Shown: positions 56,030 to 64,000, counted from the first letter of the stretch. The stretch is 64,000 nucleotides of DNA from TMP-7 sp038212445 (GCA_038212445.1 JBBQUM010000008.1:1-64000); one strand, 5' to 3'. Translations and numbers: made by a program. The notes: a model not told the origin generated them from the letters alone.

Positions 56030-56722
56030 TTATAAAAAAGCTGCGATCTCTTGCATCACGTCGCCAATCGCTTTTACTGGATCGGCCGCCCGGACGATCT
56101 GCCGCCCCATTACCAGGTAGTTAGCACCATTCCGCAATGCTTCCGAGGGCGTCGCCACGCGCTTCTGATCGCCAGTAACGGACCCCGCCGACCTCACGCC
56201 TGGCACTACCAGGACTTTCTCTGGACCCACGATTTGCCGCACATTCAGCACTTCGAGCGGACTGCAGACCAACCCGTCCACCCCGCTCGCCACCGCGTTT
56301 GCCGCCCGCAATGCCACAAGTTCAGGAACCGCCATCGACCGGTAACCGTCCCGGTCGAGATCCTCCTGATCGAAACTCGTCAGCACGGTGACGCCCAAAA
56401 TTTTCAAGCCGGAATCGCCTCGACCCTCCACCGCCGCGCGCATTACCGCACTCTGCGCGTGCACGGTCAGCATCGACACACCCGACTGCGCCACCTGCGC
56501 CACTGCGCGCTTCACGGTCTCGCCAATGTCGTAGAACTTAAGGTCGAGGAAAACCTTCTTTCCCGAGTCAATCAATTCCCGCACAAAACCCATCCCGGCG
56601 GCCGCGTACAACTCCATGCCTACCTTGTAGAAGTCCACCGCCCCGCCCGCTCGCGAAACCAAAGCACGAGCCTGCTCCGCGCTTTCCACATCCAATGCAA
56701 CGATGATCGGATTGTCTCTCAT
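56030..56722 (-). CDS. pyrF: Orotidine 5'-phosphate decarboxylase
   Basis: A 230-residue enzyme of pyrimidine synthesis that decarboxylates OMP to UMP. Seen: IIVALDVESAEQARALV, the catalytic DxKxxDI motif in FLDLKFYDIGETV, VDGLVCSPLEV, VVPGVRSAGS (phosphate loop) and LVMGRQIVRAADP. Length and motif spacing match group I enzymes. Its ATG overlaps the selD stop as ATGA, so it is coupled to selD, an uncommon pairing of pyrimidine and selenium genes that may be only positional. Confidence 0.96.
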   Translation of the reverse strand: MRDNPIIVALDVESAEQARALVSRAGGAVDFYKVGMELYAAAGMGFVRELIDSGKKVFLDLKFYDIGETVKRAVAQVAQSGVSMLTVHAQSAVMRAAVEGRGDSGLKILGVTVLTSFDQEDLDRDGYRSMAVPELVALRAANAVASGVDGLVCSPLEVLNVRQIVGPEKVLVVPGVRSAGSVTGDQKRVATPSEALRNGANYLVMGRQIVRAADPVKAIGDVMQEIAAFL

Positions 56723-57729
56723 TGAATTCGGATCGCCTTTTCACCCCGCGCCACTACACGGCCGATTCGATACGCGCCGTCGTACGCCTTCTCGAGCGCC
56801 GCCGCGTCAGCCTCAGGCAGACTGATCAACAATCCCCCCGAAGTCTGAGGATCATACAGCAAATCCATCACCGCCGACTCTCCCTCCACCTCGCACGACG
56901 CAAAATCGCGGTTGTTGTGCAGGCCGGCCGGCATCGCCCCTGCGTGCGCATACTCAATCGCTCCCGGCAGGAACCGTACGGAATGCGAATCAATCTCCAG
57001 CGTCACCTTCGACCCCAGCGCCATCTCGCGCGCGTGGCCAATCAACCCGAATCCCGTTATATCTGTGCACGCGTGAACGTCGAAAGCCAGCATCGCCTCG
57101 CAGGCCCGCCGGTTCAAAGTGAGCATCGAATCGATTGCGGCTTGCATATGTTCCGGCGCGACAATACCCTTCTTCAAAGCTGTCGAGATCACCCCGGTGC
57201 CGATCCTCTTGGTGAACACCAGAGCATCTCCCACCTGTGCCCCCGCGTTAGTCTTTACGCGCTGGGGATGAATGGTGCCCGTAACGGCGTACCCGAACTT
57301 TATTTCATCGTCGTTAACGCTGTGTCCGCCCAGAATCGCGCAATCCGCCTCGCGCATCTTCTCCGCGCCGCCCTGCAGAATCTCTGCCAGATCGTCGAGA
57401 TCGCCCTTCTGCGGATACGCCAGGATGGTTAGCGCCGAGATCGGCCGCCCGCCCATCGCGTAAACGTCCGACAACGAATTGACGGCGGTGATCGCGCCAA
57501 AAGTGAAAGGATCATCGACAATCGGCGTGAAGAAATCCACCGTTTGCACCAGCGCGCAATCGTCCGTCAGTCGATACACTCCGGCGTCGTCGGCGGTCTC
57601 ATAGCCAACCAGGACGTTCACATTCGTCACACGCGGGATCCGCGCCAAAACCTGGTCCAAAACCTTTGGACTCAATTTCGACGCTCAACCCGCAGCTTTG
57701 ACGTGAGCCGTGAGCTTTTTATCGGACAC
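56719..57729 (-). CDS. selD: Selenide, water dikinase, itself a selenoprotein (UGA = Sec)
   Basis: SelD makes selenophosphate, the selenium donor for selenocysteine. The true start is GTG 57729, sharing its last base with the ispG stop (TAGTG). The N terminus reads MSDKKLTAHVKAAG-Sec-ASKLSPKVLDQVL, with TGA at 57687-57685. This aligns with E. coli HGAGCGCKISPKVL, placing Sec at catalytic Cys17. The rest is typical: VNSLSDVYAMGGRPISALTI, AILGGHSVNDDEIKFGYAV, TDITGFGLIGHAREMALGS, LLYDPQTSGGLLISL. The full length is 336 residues (E. coli 347). A caller that treats TGA as stop would begin at the TTG at 57675 and lose the catalytic residue. Confidence 0.94.
57655..57687 (-). promoter_or_regulatory. 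Putative bacterial SECIS element with UGA(Sec) in selD
   Basis: On the minus strand, TGA (57687-57685) is followed by 13 bases and then a perfect 7-bp hairpin GTCCAAA / TTTGGAC (57671-57665 and 57661-57655) closing the loop GGT. The loop starts 20 bases after the UGA and opens with G, as expected for SelB recognition. The layout matches the element in the thioredoxin-like gene. Confidence 0.8.
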
Positions 57730-58973
57730 TACTTCAGTGTAGTGGCAGTTACTTCTTCGGAAGCGTATCGCTTCTCGACGTAGCCGTTGAGAATCGTGAT
57801 GAACTCGGCGACGATGTGGTCGCCCCGCAGCGTCACCGTCTTGCGCCCGTCGACAAACACCGGCGCCACCGGTTCCTCAAAGGTGCCCGGCAGCGAAATG
57901 CCGATGTTTGCGTGCTTCGACTCTCCAGGACCGTTGACGATGCAGCCCATCACCGCCACCTTCATCTCTTCCACGCCCGTGTGCCGTTCCTTCCACACTG
58001 GCATCTGCTGTCGCAGATAGGTCTGGATCTGGTCCGCCATGTCCTGGAAGAACGTACTCGTCGTACGCCCGCACCCGGGACACGCCGTTACCTGCGGTGT
58101 GAAGCTTCGCAGTTCGAGCGATTGCAGAATCTGCTGGCTCACCACCACTTCCTCGGTCCGGTCGCCATTGGGCAGCGGGGTCAGCGACGCGCGAATCGTG
58201 TCACCAATACCTTCCTGCAACAACACCGATAACGCCGCCGTCGTCGCAACAATTCCCTTGGCGCCCAACCCCGCCTCGGTCAGTCCCAGATGCAGCGCGT
58301 AATCGCTCTCGGCAGCCAGTTTCCGGTAAACGTAGATCAGGTCCTGTACGCCGCTGACTTTCGCACTAAGAATAATTCTGCTCCGCTCGAGACCGTAGCT
58401 CTCCGCGGCGCGTGCGTTGTCGATAGCACTTACGACGATCGCGTTCATCATGACGGTCTTGGCATCGAGCGGTTCGGAGAGCTTGGAGTTCTCGTCCATC
58501 ATCCGCGTCAGCAGGCGCTGATCGAGTGAACCCCAGTTCACGCCAATCCGGACCGGCTTGTTATACTCCACCGCCGTCTCGATCATCGTGCGGAAGTTAT
58601 CGCCGTCCTTATGACCGATATCGACGTTGCCCGGGTTGATGCGGTACTTCGCCAGCCGCCGCGCGCACTCCGGATACTTCTTCAGCAGGATGTGGCCGTT
58701 GTAATGGAAGTCGCCGACAATTGGAACCCGCACGCCAAACATGTTGAGCGTGTCGTAGATTTTGGGAACAGCCGCGGCCGCTTCTTCCGTGTTTACCGTC
58801 ACGCGTACAAGTTCGGAACCCGCATTGGCGAGCGCCATCACCTGGTTTACCGTAGCCGTGACATCAGCCGTGTCGGTGTTGGTCATCGACTGCACCACGA
58901 TCGGATGATCACCGCCCACCTGAACACCCCCGACATCAACCGCTACTGACCGCCGGCGCGGGAAAGCTGCCAT
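57729..58973 (-). CDS. ispG: 4-hydroxy-3-methylbut-2-en-1-yl diphosphate synthase (MEP pathway)
   Basis: A 414-residue iron-sulphur enzyme converting MEcPP to HMBPP in isoprenoid synthesis. Seen: VAVDVGGVQVGGDHPIVVQS, the TIM-barrel segments KYRINPGNVDIGHKDGD and PVRIGVNWGSLD, and the 4Fe-4S ligands in CPGCGRTTS and GCIVNGPGESKHANIGIS. The start has GGGAGG four bases upstream. Its stop overlaps the selD start, so ispG, selD and pyrF form a coupled operon. The toxin gene ends 17 bases upstream. Confidence 0.97.
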   Translation of the reverse strand: MAAFPRRRSVAVDVGGVQVGGDHPIVVQSMTNTDTADVTATVNQVMALANAGSELVRVTVNTEEAAAAVPKIYDTLNMFGVRVPIVGDFHYNGHILLKKYPECARRLAKYRINPGNVDIGHKDGDNFRTMIETAVEYNKPVRIGVNWGSLDQRLLTRMMDENSKLSEPLDAKTVMMNAIVVSAIDNARAAESYGLERSRIILSAKVSGVQDLIYVYRKLAAESDYALHLGLTEAGLGAKGIVATTAALSVLLQEGIGDTIRASLTPLPNGDRTEEVVVSQQILQSLELRSFTPQVTACPGCGRTTSTFFQDMADQIQTYLRQQMPVWKERHTGVEEMKVAVMGCIVNGPGESKHANIGISLPGTFEEPVAPVFVDGRKTVTLRGDHIVAEFITILNGYVEKRYASEEVTATTLK

Positions 58974-58990
58974 GAATCCTCCCAGAACTT

Positions 58991-59365
58991 CTATTGTATC
59001 AATGAGCTATCGGATTCAAGCCCTGGCGCTTCATCGTCCAGCCCCAGTGCCGCCGCCAGCGCACGATTTAGTTCAATCATCTTGGCAGGCCCCAGGTGGC
59101 CAACGTAGCGTGTCAAAACGGCTTTGGGGAGACTAAACAGATCGTCGCAGTGAATACTAGACGGTTTTTTCAATCCTTCGTCAACGCCGATTTCCACCTG
59201 CGTCGCAATCCTGTCGCGGCGCGAATATACGGGGGCGCAGATTGCAGTGGAGAACCGAGTACCGAGGAGAGCTTGCCGGCTAACCACCACGAACGCCCGT
59301 TGACGTTTGGGATCTTCCGAGTTTGGCTTCCGGACGAGAAATAAATCTCCGCGGTTTAGGGCCAA
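58991..59365 (-). CDS. MazF/PemK-like endoribonuclease toxin
   Basis: A 124-residue protein with the MazF fold: NRGDLFLVRKPNSEDPKRQR, AFVVVSRQALLGTRFS, AICAPVYSRRDRIATQVEI, KPSSIHCDDLFSLPKAVL. Such toxins cleave mRNA and are held inactive by a partner antitoxin. Its start overlaps the antitoxin gene by 10 bases. The catalytic Arg/Ser-Thr pair is compatible with RGD and VVSR. It lies directly upstream of ispG in the same direction, so read-through of this module into the essential isoprenoid gene is possible. Confidence 0.85.
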   Translation of the reverse strand: MALNRGDLFLVRKPNSEDPKRQRAFVVVSRQALLGTRFSTAICAPVYSRRDRIATQVEIGVDEGLKKPSSIHCDDLFSLPKAVLTRYVGHLGPAKMIELNRALAAALGLDDEAPGLESDSSLIQ

Positions 59366-59577
59366 TTTTGATAACCGAGACAGTCCTCGGCCTCCGCGTT
59401 TAACGCGTCAGCATTGGCGTTAATAATCTCAATATCACGCGCATCGCGTTTCGCCTTCTCCGCTTGCCATAGATACTGACGAACCGCTCGCTCAATAAGC
59501 GCCGACCTGTTCGGATCGATTCGATCGATGCTGGTTAACAGGTCCTTAGGCAGCGTGATGGACGTCTTGACTCGCAC
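59356..59577 (-). CDS. Ribbon-helix-helix antitoxin
   Basis: A 73-residue protein: RHH DNA-binding domain KTSITLPKDLLTSIDRID, PNRSALIERAVRQYL, then a charged tail (KRDARDIEIINANADALNA) that should wrap the toxin. Together with the MazF-like gene it forms a typical type II toxin-antitoxin pair that represses its own promoter. The promoter would lie in the short gap up to 59612. Confidence 0.88.
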   Translation of the reverse strand: MRVKTSITLPKDLLTSIDRIDPNRSALIERAVRQYLWQAEKAKRDARDIEIINANADALNAEAEDCLGYQNWP

Positions 59578-59612
59578 AAGACAATCATACTACCTTTATC
59601 TTCCCGGATGCC

Positions 59613-61445
59613 CTACCAGGCTGCCGACATTCGATAGGCGTACGGGTCGGCTCCTGCCTCAATCACCCCGTCCGGTAACACTCGGATCATCACCGGCGCC
59701 GCTCCGCTCGCCCAACGCGACCGCGACTGCACCTTGTGCCCCCGCTCCATCAGTTCGTTGAAAGCAGCCGGCGGAATACGCTCGTCCAAGAGCAAATCGC
59801 CCTTGTTCCAGGCGTGATTGTCGAAGCTCGACACCAGGTGCCGCGTTTGAAAGCGAGGCGCTTCCACCGACGCCTGCGCATTCAAACCAAATTCCAGCGC
59901 GTCAAAAAGCACTTGGATCAAACTCTGATCCTGGTTGTCCCCTCCCGGTGTCGATAGCGCCACATACGGCGACCCGTCAGCCTTGGTCACCAGCGTCGGA
60001 CTGAGCGTAACGCGAGGCCGCTTGCCCCCGGCAAGTTCATTCGGATGGCCGGGAATCAGCAAAAAGCTCTGGGCCCGCTGCGTGAGCGGAATACCCGTGT
60101 CACCGGCAATCACCGACGGCTGCCAGGCTCCCGACGGAGTCGCCGAGAACATGATGCCGTCCTTGTCGATCGTGTCCACACAGGTGGTATCGCGTGCCAT
60201 CAGCGCGTCGTCAATCTTCACACGCGCCGTCTCGCTCTCCGCCGGATGCTTCCCAACCTTGCCGTCCAGGGAACCAGGACGAAAGTCGAGCGAGGCATTG
60301 TGGACGATCAGTTTCCTCCGCTCAGCGCCGTATTCCTTCGACAACAAATGCATCGGCGGCTTGCTGAACTTCGGATCGCCGTAATAGGTGTCGCGATCGG
60401 CGTAAGCGAGCTTGAGGGCCTCATCCAGACGGTGAATGTACTCGGCAGAATTCAGGCCGAGCGTGCGCAAATCAAAACCTTCCAGGATGTTCAGCGTCTC
60501 AATCAACGACGGGCCCTGCGACCAGAAGCCCGGCTTGTAAACCGTGTAGCCGCGGTACGTCGTCGACACCGGTTCTTCCACCTCCAGCTTGAATGCCGCC
60601 ATGTCTTCATACCGCAGCAACCCGCCGTTCGCCTTCGAAAACGCGTCAATCTTCTTGGCAATCTCGCCCCGGTAGAAAAAGTCGCGGATCGCGTCAATCG
60701 CCTGCGCCCGGTTCTTGCCCGCGGCAAGAGCTCTCTTCTCGGCGTCGATCATCGAACGGAGCGTGTGCGCCAGGTCCGGCTGCTTGAATAACTCGCCCGG
60801 CAACGGCGTCCGGCCCTCAGGCATCCAGTGACGCTTTGAATCCGGCCATTGCTCGAAGAACTGCCGCCCTCCCGCAATGCTCCGCGACCGCATGTCGTCG
60901 ATCGGCTCGGCATCGGCCAACTGAACCGCCGGTGCCGCAACCTCGGCAAATGACTTCGTGCCGAATTCACGTAAAGCCAGCAATCCCGCATCCACCATGC
61001 CCGGCACCAGCGCGCACATGATGCCCGCCACCGGTACCATTCCCGACAGTCCGCCCGGCTCCCGCTGCTGAACCTCAAACGCCTTCAACGGGCGTGTACG
61101 AAACAGTTCGGCGGTCGCCATCTTCGGCATCGTACCCACACCGGCGATCGCATAAACCTTGCCTGCCTTCGTGCGAATCAGGATTGGAGCTTCCCCGCCA
61201 AATCCAAAATGCGAAAACTCCGTCACCGACGCAGCAAACATCGATGCGACGCCCGCATCCACCGCATTTCCGCCCGCATGGTAAATCCGCATGCCTGCTT
61301 CGGTCGCATACTCGCTCCCGGCCGCCACAGCGCCGTGTGTTCCGCGCGAGGCCTGCCGCACCGGCCGCTCAAACTCTCTCCGCGGCTGCTGCGCGCACGC
61401 CACCACCATTAAGGACAACATGAGAGCCAGAAAACGCCGAATCAT
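59613..61445 (-). CDS. Gamma-glutamyltransferase family hydrolase (probable lipoprotein)
   Basis: A 610-residue Ntn-hydrolase family protein. Its start MIRRFLALMLSLMVVAC fits a lipoprotein signal, with lipobox VVAC. It has the large-subunit motifs GSEYATEAGMRIYHAGGNA, FGFGGEAPILIR, KPGFWSQGPSLIETLNIL and LDEALKLAYADRDTYYGDP. The small subunit would begin at the processing Thr in ARDTTCVDTIDKDG, followed by PRVTLSPTLV and LSTPGGDNQDQSL. The residue after TT is Cys rather than the usual His of classical enzymes, placing it in the broader family. It probably acts on extracellular gamma-glutamyl compounds such as glutathione. I chose ATG 61445 for the signal sequence. Confidence 0.9.
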   Translation of the reverse strand: MIRRFLALMLSLMVVACAQQPRREFERPVRQASRGTHGAVAAGSEYATEAGMRIYHAGGNAVDAGVASMFAASVTEFSHFGFGGEAPILIRTKAGKVYAIAGVGTMPKMATAELFRTRPLKAFEVQQREPGGLSGMVPVAGIMCALVPGMVDAGLLALREFGTKSFAEVAAPAVQLADAEPIDDMRSRSIAGGRQFFEQWPDSKRHWMPEGRTPLPGELFKQPDLAHTLRSMIDAEKRALAAGKNRAQAIDAIRDFFYRGEIAKKIDAFSKANGGLLRYEDMAAFKLEVEEPVSTTYRGYTVYKPGFWSQGPSLIETLNILEGFDLRTLGLNSAEYIHRLDEALKLAYADRDTYYGDPKFSKPPMHLLSKEYGAERRKLIVHNASLDFRPGSLDGKVGKHPAESETARVKIDDALMARDTTCVDTIDKDGIMFSATPSGAWQPSVIAGDTGIPLTQRAQSFLLIPGHPNELAGGKRPRVTLSPTLVTKADGSPYVALSTPGGDNQDQSLIQVLFDALEFGLNAQASVEAPRFQTRHLVSSFDNHAWNKGDLLLDERIPPAAFNELMERGHKVQSRSRWASGAAPVMIRVLPDGVIEAGADPYAYRMSAAW

Positions 61446-61513
61446 AGCGCACAAGTCCCCCTCGGACTTGTGGACATTATCGCAGTTTACTGGGCGATAA
61501 TGGATTTCATAAA

Positions 61514-61690
61514 ATGTCGACAGGCACACCGGGCGCATCTCCATCCGAGCCCGACGAAAACTCAAAAACGCAGCCCGATGACGAGCCTATGCTCTTCTGC
61601 CCCCGCTGCAGCCAGCGCCTCACCGAACTCAGGTGCAAACTCATCTGCGACCGGTGCGGCTACTACATGAGTTGTGCGGATTACTATTAA
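61514..61690 (+). CDS. Small zinc-ribbon protein (58 residues)
   Basis: A short gene easily missed by length filters. ATG 61514 to TAA 61690 encodes an acidic, disordered N terminus (about 25 residues, SPSEPDENSKTQPDDEP) and a C-terminal zinc ribbon with two CxxC knuckles, MLFCPRCSQRL and LICDRCGYYMS, ending CADYY. The downstream DinB gene starts 8 bases later behind GGAA, so they form an operon with the M28 peptidase. Similar small ribbons occur in acidobacterial genomes as I recall; function unknown, possibly nucleic acid or protein binding. Confidence 0.8.
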   Translation: MSTGTPGASPSEPDENSKTQPDDEPMLFCPRCSQRLTELRCKLICDRCGYYMSCADYY

Positions 61691-61697
61691 GGAACCA

Positions 61698-62189
61698 ATG
61701 AGCGAACATGCTGAACTGATCGAACGATTCCGGCGCGGCGCCGAATTGCTCGCCCAAGCCATGACCGGTGCCGCCGGCGCCGAGGTCGACTTCAAGCCGG
61801 CCCCCGACAAGTGGAACCTCCGCCAGATCATCAACCACCTCGCCGACTCTGAACTCGTCAACGCCATGCGGTACCGGCAAGTCATCGCCGAAGAGAATCC
61901 CACGCTCCAAAGCTACGACCAGAACGCCTGGTCCACAAACCTCGACTACTCCAAGCGCAAGCCCTCCCACGTCATCGACAGCTTCCGCCGCCTTCGCAGT
62001 GAAAACTACGACTTGCTGAAGGACCTCCCCGATGAGGCCTTCCAACGCGCCGGCACCCATTCCGAGCGCGGCAGGCTCACCCTTCTCGATCTCCTCAACA
62101 CTTACACCGGCCACGCCGAGCAGCACATCGCCCAAATCCGCGGCGTCCGGGCGGCATACAAGGAATCAAGGACCGTGAAGCCCGCATGA
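61698..62189 (+). CDS. DinB family protein
   Basis: A 163-residue four-helix-bundle protein of the DinB/YfiT superfamily. Metal-binding histidines are visible in QIINHLADSELVNAM and YTGHAEQHIAQIRG, with the typical first helix HAELIERFRRGAELLAQAM and the PDKWNLRQ turn. Relatives act as thiol-dependent transferases or are uncharacterised. ATG 61698 is chosen because an earlier in-frame GTG lies inside the zinc-ribbon gene. The peptidase gene overlaps its stop as ATGA. Confidence 0.9.
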   Translation: MSEHAELIERFRRGAELLAQAMTGAAGAEVDFKPAPDKWNLRQIINHLADSELVNAMRYRQVIAEENPTLQSYDQNAWSTNLDYSKRKPSHVIDSFRRLRSENYDLLKDLPDEAFQRAGTHSERGRLTLLDLLNTYTGHAEQHIAQIRGVRAAYKESRTVKPA

Positions 62190-63766
62190 GACGCGCCGTC
62201 TTCTTGCTCCCCCTAGCCCTGCTCGCCGCATCACCGGACTTCGTCGCCCAAGGAAAACGCTGGTGGTCACACATCGAAGTTCTCGCCGACGATGGCATGG
62301 AGGGCCGCAACACCGGCAGCGAAGGCTACCGCAAAGCCGCTCACTACGTCTCTGGCGAGTTTGAGCGTGCCGGCCTCAAGCCCGGCGGCACCAAGGGCTA
62401 TTCGCAGCCCATGACCTTTAACGCCCGCCAAATCGACGAGTCGGGCTCCTCCCTCGCTCTCGTCCACAACGGCGAGGTTCAAAAGCTGACTCTCGGCCTC
62501 GACGGCAACATCAGCGTGCGCGGCGATGCCGCTTCCTCGGTTGAGGCTCCGCTCGTCTTCGTCGGTCACGGACTCGTCATTCCTGAAGCCCATCACGACG
62601 ATCTCGCCGGCCTCGACCTTAAAGGCAAGATCGTAGTCCTTCTTTCGGGCGGACCGCCCAGCATCCCGGGCCCTCTCAAGTCCCACTACTCCTCCGCCTC
62701 CGAACGCGGCAAAGCGTTGCAAAACACCGGCGTCATCGGCAGCGTCATCATCGCCAACCCGAAGGCGATGGACATTCCCTGGGAACGTCAGGCACTCGCG
62801 CGCCTCAACCCCAGCATGAGCCTCGCTGACCCGGCCGACCAGGAGAGTCGTGGTTCCCAGGTAGCGGTGACGATGAATCCTGCCCGCGCAGATGTGTTGT
62901 TCGCTGGATCGGGCCATACCTTCGCCGAAATTCTCGCGCTCGCCGACGCTGGCAAACCGCTGCCCCGGTTCGCCCTCCCGTATTCCCTGCGCGCTCGCAC
63001 CGCCATGAAGCGCTGGACCGTCGACTCTCTCAACGTCGCCGGCATCGCCGAAGGCTCCGACCCGGCTCTCAAGCATGAGTACATCGTCATGTCGGCTCAC
63101 CTTGACCACCTCGGCATCGGCGAACCCGTCGCTGGAGATCGCATCTACAACGGCGCGATGGACGACGCGTCCGGTATCGCCTCCCTGATCGAGATTGCTC
63201 GCATGATCCACGACGGCAAGGCGAAGATCAAACGCTCCGTCATTTTTGTTGCCGTAACCGGCGAGGAGAAAGGACTGCAAGGCTCGCGTTATTTCGCCAA
63301 TCACCCCACCGTTAAACCCGAGAGCATCGTCGCCGACATCAATATGGATATGTTCCTGCCGCTGTTCCCGCTGAAATACCTCGAAGTACAGGGCGCGGGC
63401 GAATCCACGTTGGGCGATCAGATTCGCGGCGCGTGCCGTGACGCCGGGGTCGAATTACAGAACGATAAGGAGCCCGATCGCAATCTGTTTATCCGTAGCG
63501 ATCAATACAGCTTCATCCGGCGCGGCGTCCCCGCCCTCGCCTTCAAGTTCGGCTATATCAAGGGCACGCCCGAGGAGAAGATTTTCAAGCAGTGGTATCA
63601 GAAGCGCTACCACGCGCCTTCCGACGATCTCAGCCAACCGGTGGACAAAACCGCCGCCGCTCAGTTTAACCACATCCTGTACAACCTGCTCGAGCGCGTC
63701 GGCAATGCAAACGAGCGCCCTCGCTGGAACGACAGCAGCTTCTTCCGCCGGTTCGCCACCCAGTGA
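62186..63766 (+). CDS. Secreted M28 family zinc metallopeptidase with PA domain
   Basis: A 526-residue exported aminopeptidase-like enzyme: signal peptide (AVFLLPLALLAA), a protease-associated insert (about residues 115-270; APLVFVGHGLVIPEAHHDDL, GKIVVLLSGGPPS), then the M28 catalytic domain. Zinc and catalytic residues appear in order: His in MSAHLDHLG, Asp in GAMDDASGIASLIE, Glu-Glu in VTGEEKGLQGSRYF, Asp in DINMDMF and His in RYHAPSDD. It releases amino acids from peptides outside the cytoplasm. It is the last gene of the zinc-ribbon/DinB operon. Confidence 0.93.
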   Translation: MRRAVFLLPLALLAASPDFVAQGKRWWSHIEVLADDGMEGRNTGSEGYRKAAHYVSGEFERAGLKPGGTKGYSQPMTFNARQIDESGSSLALVHNGEVQKLTLGLDGNISVRGDAASSVEAPLVFVGHGLVIPEAHHDDLAGLDLKGKIVVLLSGGPPSIPGPLKSHYSSASERGKALQNTGVIGSVIIANPKAMDIPWERQALARLNPSMSLADPADQESRGSQVAVTMNPARADVLFAGSGHTFAEILALADAGKPLPRFALPYSLRARTAMKRWTVDSLNVAGIAEGSDPALKHEYIVMSAHLDHLGIGEPVAGDRIYNGAMDDASGIASLIEIARMIHDGKAKIKRSVIFVAVTGEEKGLQGSRYFANHPTVKPESIVADINMDMFLPLFPLKYLEVQGAGESTLGDQIRGACRDAGVELQNDKEPDRNLFIRSDQYSFIRRGVPALAFKFGYIKGTPEEKIFKQWYQKRYHAPSDDLSQPVDKTAAAQFNHILYNLLERVGNANERPRWNDSSFFRRFATQ

Positions 63767-63776
63767 GAAGACAAAC

Positions 63777-64000
63777 TCAATAAAGAGACGCGTCCCCCGG
63801 CGGGCGCGTTTTCCACCGCCGGTGAAGCCACATCCATTGGTCCGGATACTCCCTCACCACGCCTTCAATCACCCTGTGGATCCGCTGCGTGTCCCGCTCG
63901 ACGCTCCCCGTCATCTCCACCGGTGCAAAGAACCGCAGCACGTACTTCTGCCGCTCCTCAATCCACAACGCGAATCCGGGAATCACCGCCGCACCGCTAT
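63777..64000 (-). CDS. Lipid A-type acyltransferase, C-terminal part (runs off the window)
   Basis: The visible 74 C-terminal residues read SGAAVIPGFALWIEERQKY, VLRFFAPVEMTGSVERD, RVIEGVVREYPDQWMWLHRR, WKTRPPGDASLY. The YPDQWMWLHRRWKTRPPG segment is diagnostic of the LpxL/HtrB acyltransferase family, which adds secondary acyl chains to lipid A. The gene is on the minus strand and its start lies beyond position 64000. It converges with the M28 gene, 10 bases apart. Confidence 0.9.
   Translation of the reverse strand, partial: SGAAVIPGFALWIEERQKYVLRFFAPVEMTGSVERDTQRIHRVIEGVVREYPDQWMWLHRRWKTRPPGDASLY
63788..63812 (+). terminator. Terminator-like hairpin downstream of the M28 gene
   Basis: An ACGCGTCC / GGGCGCGT stem (one G-T pair), six-base loop, followed by TTTT on the plus strand. 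It lies inside the 3' end of the convergent acyltransferase gene, so it could end the peptidase transcript at the cost of overlapping that gene. Confidence 0.5.

Noticed and set aside
56722..57432. Plus-strand frames opposite pyrF and selD
   Set aside because: Antisense shadows of well-recognised enzymes on the minus strand.

Overview
The window looks like a piece of a chromosome from an Acidobacteriota bacterium, most likely of the Solibacter/Bryobacter type. This is an inference from gene content. It holds two very long FtsX/MacB-type permeases of the acidobacterial 'duplicated permease' kind (one behind a PadR regulator), two Oar-like TonB-dependent receptors, secreted PQQ-type beta-propellers, a VPS10/BNR propeller, a secreted Gfo/Idh/MocA protein, and GC-rich coding sequence throughout. 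No rRNA, tRNA, CRISPR array or insertion sequence was seen.

Layout. 0-6 kb: an orphan PAS histidine kinase, a frameshifted small secreted protein, a secreted protein ending in an LPXTG-like sorting signal, a malic enzyme whose catalytic-motif Tyr is Asn, and a class D-like sortase with an in-frame TGA. 6-9.4 kb: a PQQ propeller, a MATE exporter and a secreted unknown. 9.6-10.8 kb: two decayed genes meeting tail to tail (alpha/beta hydrolase and MscS). 11-14.8 kb: secA plus a secreted DUF6599-like protein. 15.1-20.5 kb: a PadR/permease/YHS/propeller operon with a clear promoter-operator. 20.5-28 kb: a two-domain thioredoxin-like protein read through TGA, an ankyrin protein, a VPS10-like propeller and a class C serine hydrolase. 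28-32 kb: a ceramidase-like enzyme divergent from a TonB-dependent receptor. 32-37 kb: a potassium-type operon (USP-like protein, APC/KimA-like transporter, short KdpD, KdpE) behind a site that closely resembles the E. coli KdpE box. 37-46 kb: a giant Ig-like/FG-GAP surface protein, a second long permease and a CocE-type hydrolase. 46-50.6 kb: ydcF, a TrmH-type methyltransferase, rarA, a secreted oxidoreductase and RidA. 50.7-56 kb: a PilZ protein, a frameshifted aspartyl protease and a large TonB-dependent receptor. 56-59.6 kb: a leftward cluster of a MazF-like toxin-antitoxin pair, ispG, selD and pyrF. 59.6-64 kb: gamma-glutamyltransferase, a 58-residue zinc-ribbon protein, DinB, an M28 peptidase and the tail of a lipid A-type acyltransferase.

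Main discovery. The organism appears to decode UGA as selenocysteine, and two genes here would be cut short by ordinary gene calling. selD really starts at a GTG overlapping the ispG stop and has TGA at the position of the catalytic Cys17 of E. coli SelD. The thioredoxin-like gene at 20476-22314 is interrupted by TGA exactly at the active site of its first thioredoxin fold. In both, a perfect hairpin starts within 13 nt after the TGA, with its apical loop 18-20 nt downstream and a G in the first two loop positions, as expected of a bacterial SECIS. The second is a candidate undescribed selenoprotein: a secreted helical domain, then a Sec-containing thioredoxin fold, then a TlpA-like CPPC domain.

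The 1.5-5.3 kb stretch may be decaying as a unit (frameshift, substituted catalytic Tyr, nonsense codon), and single-base frameshifts occur at about 1.68 kb and 51.36 kb.
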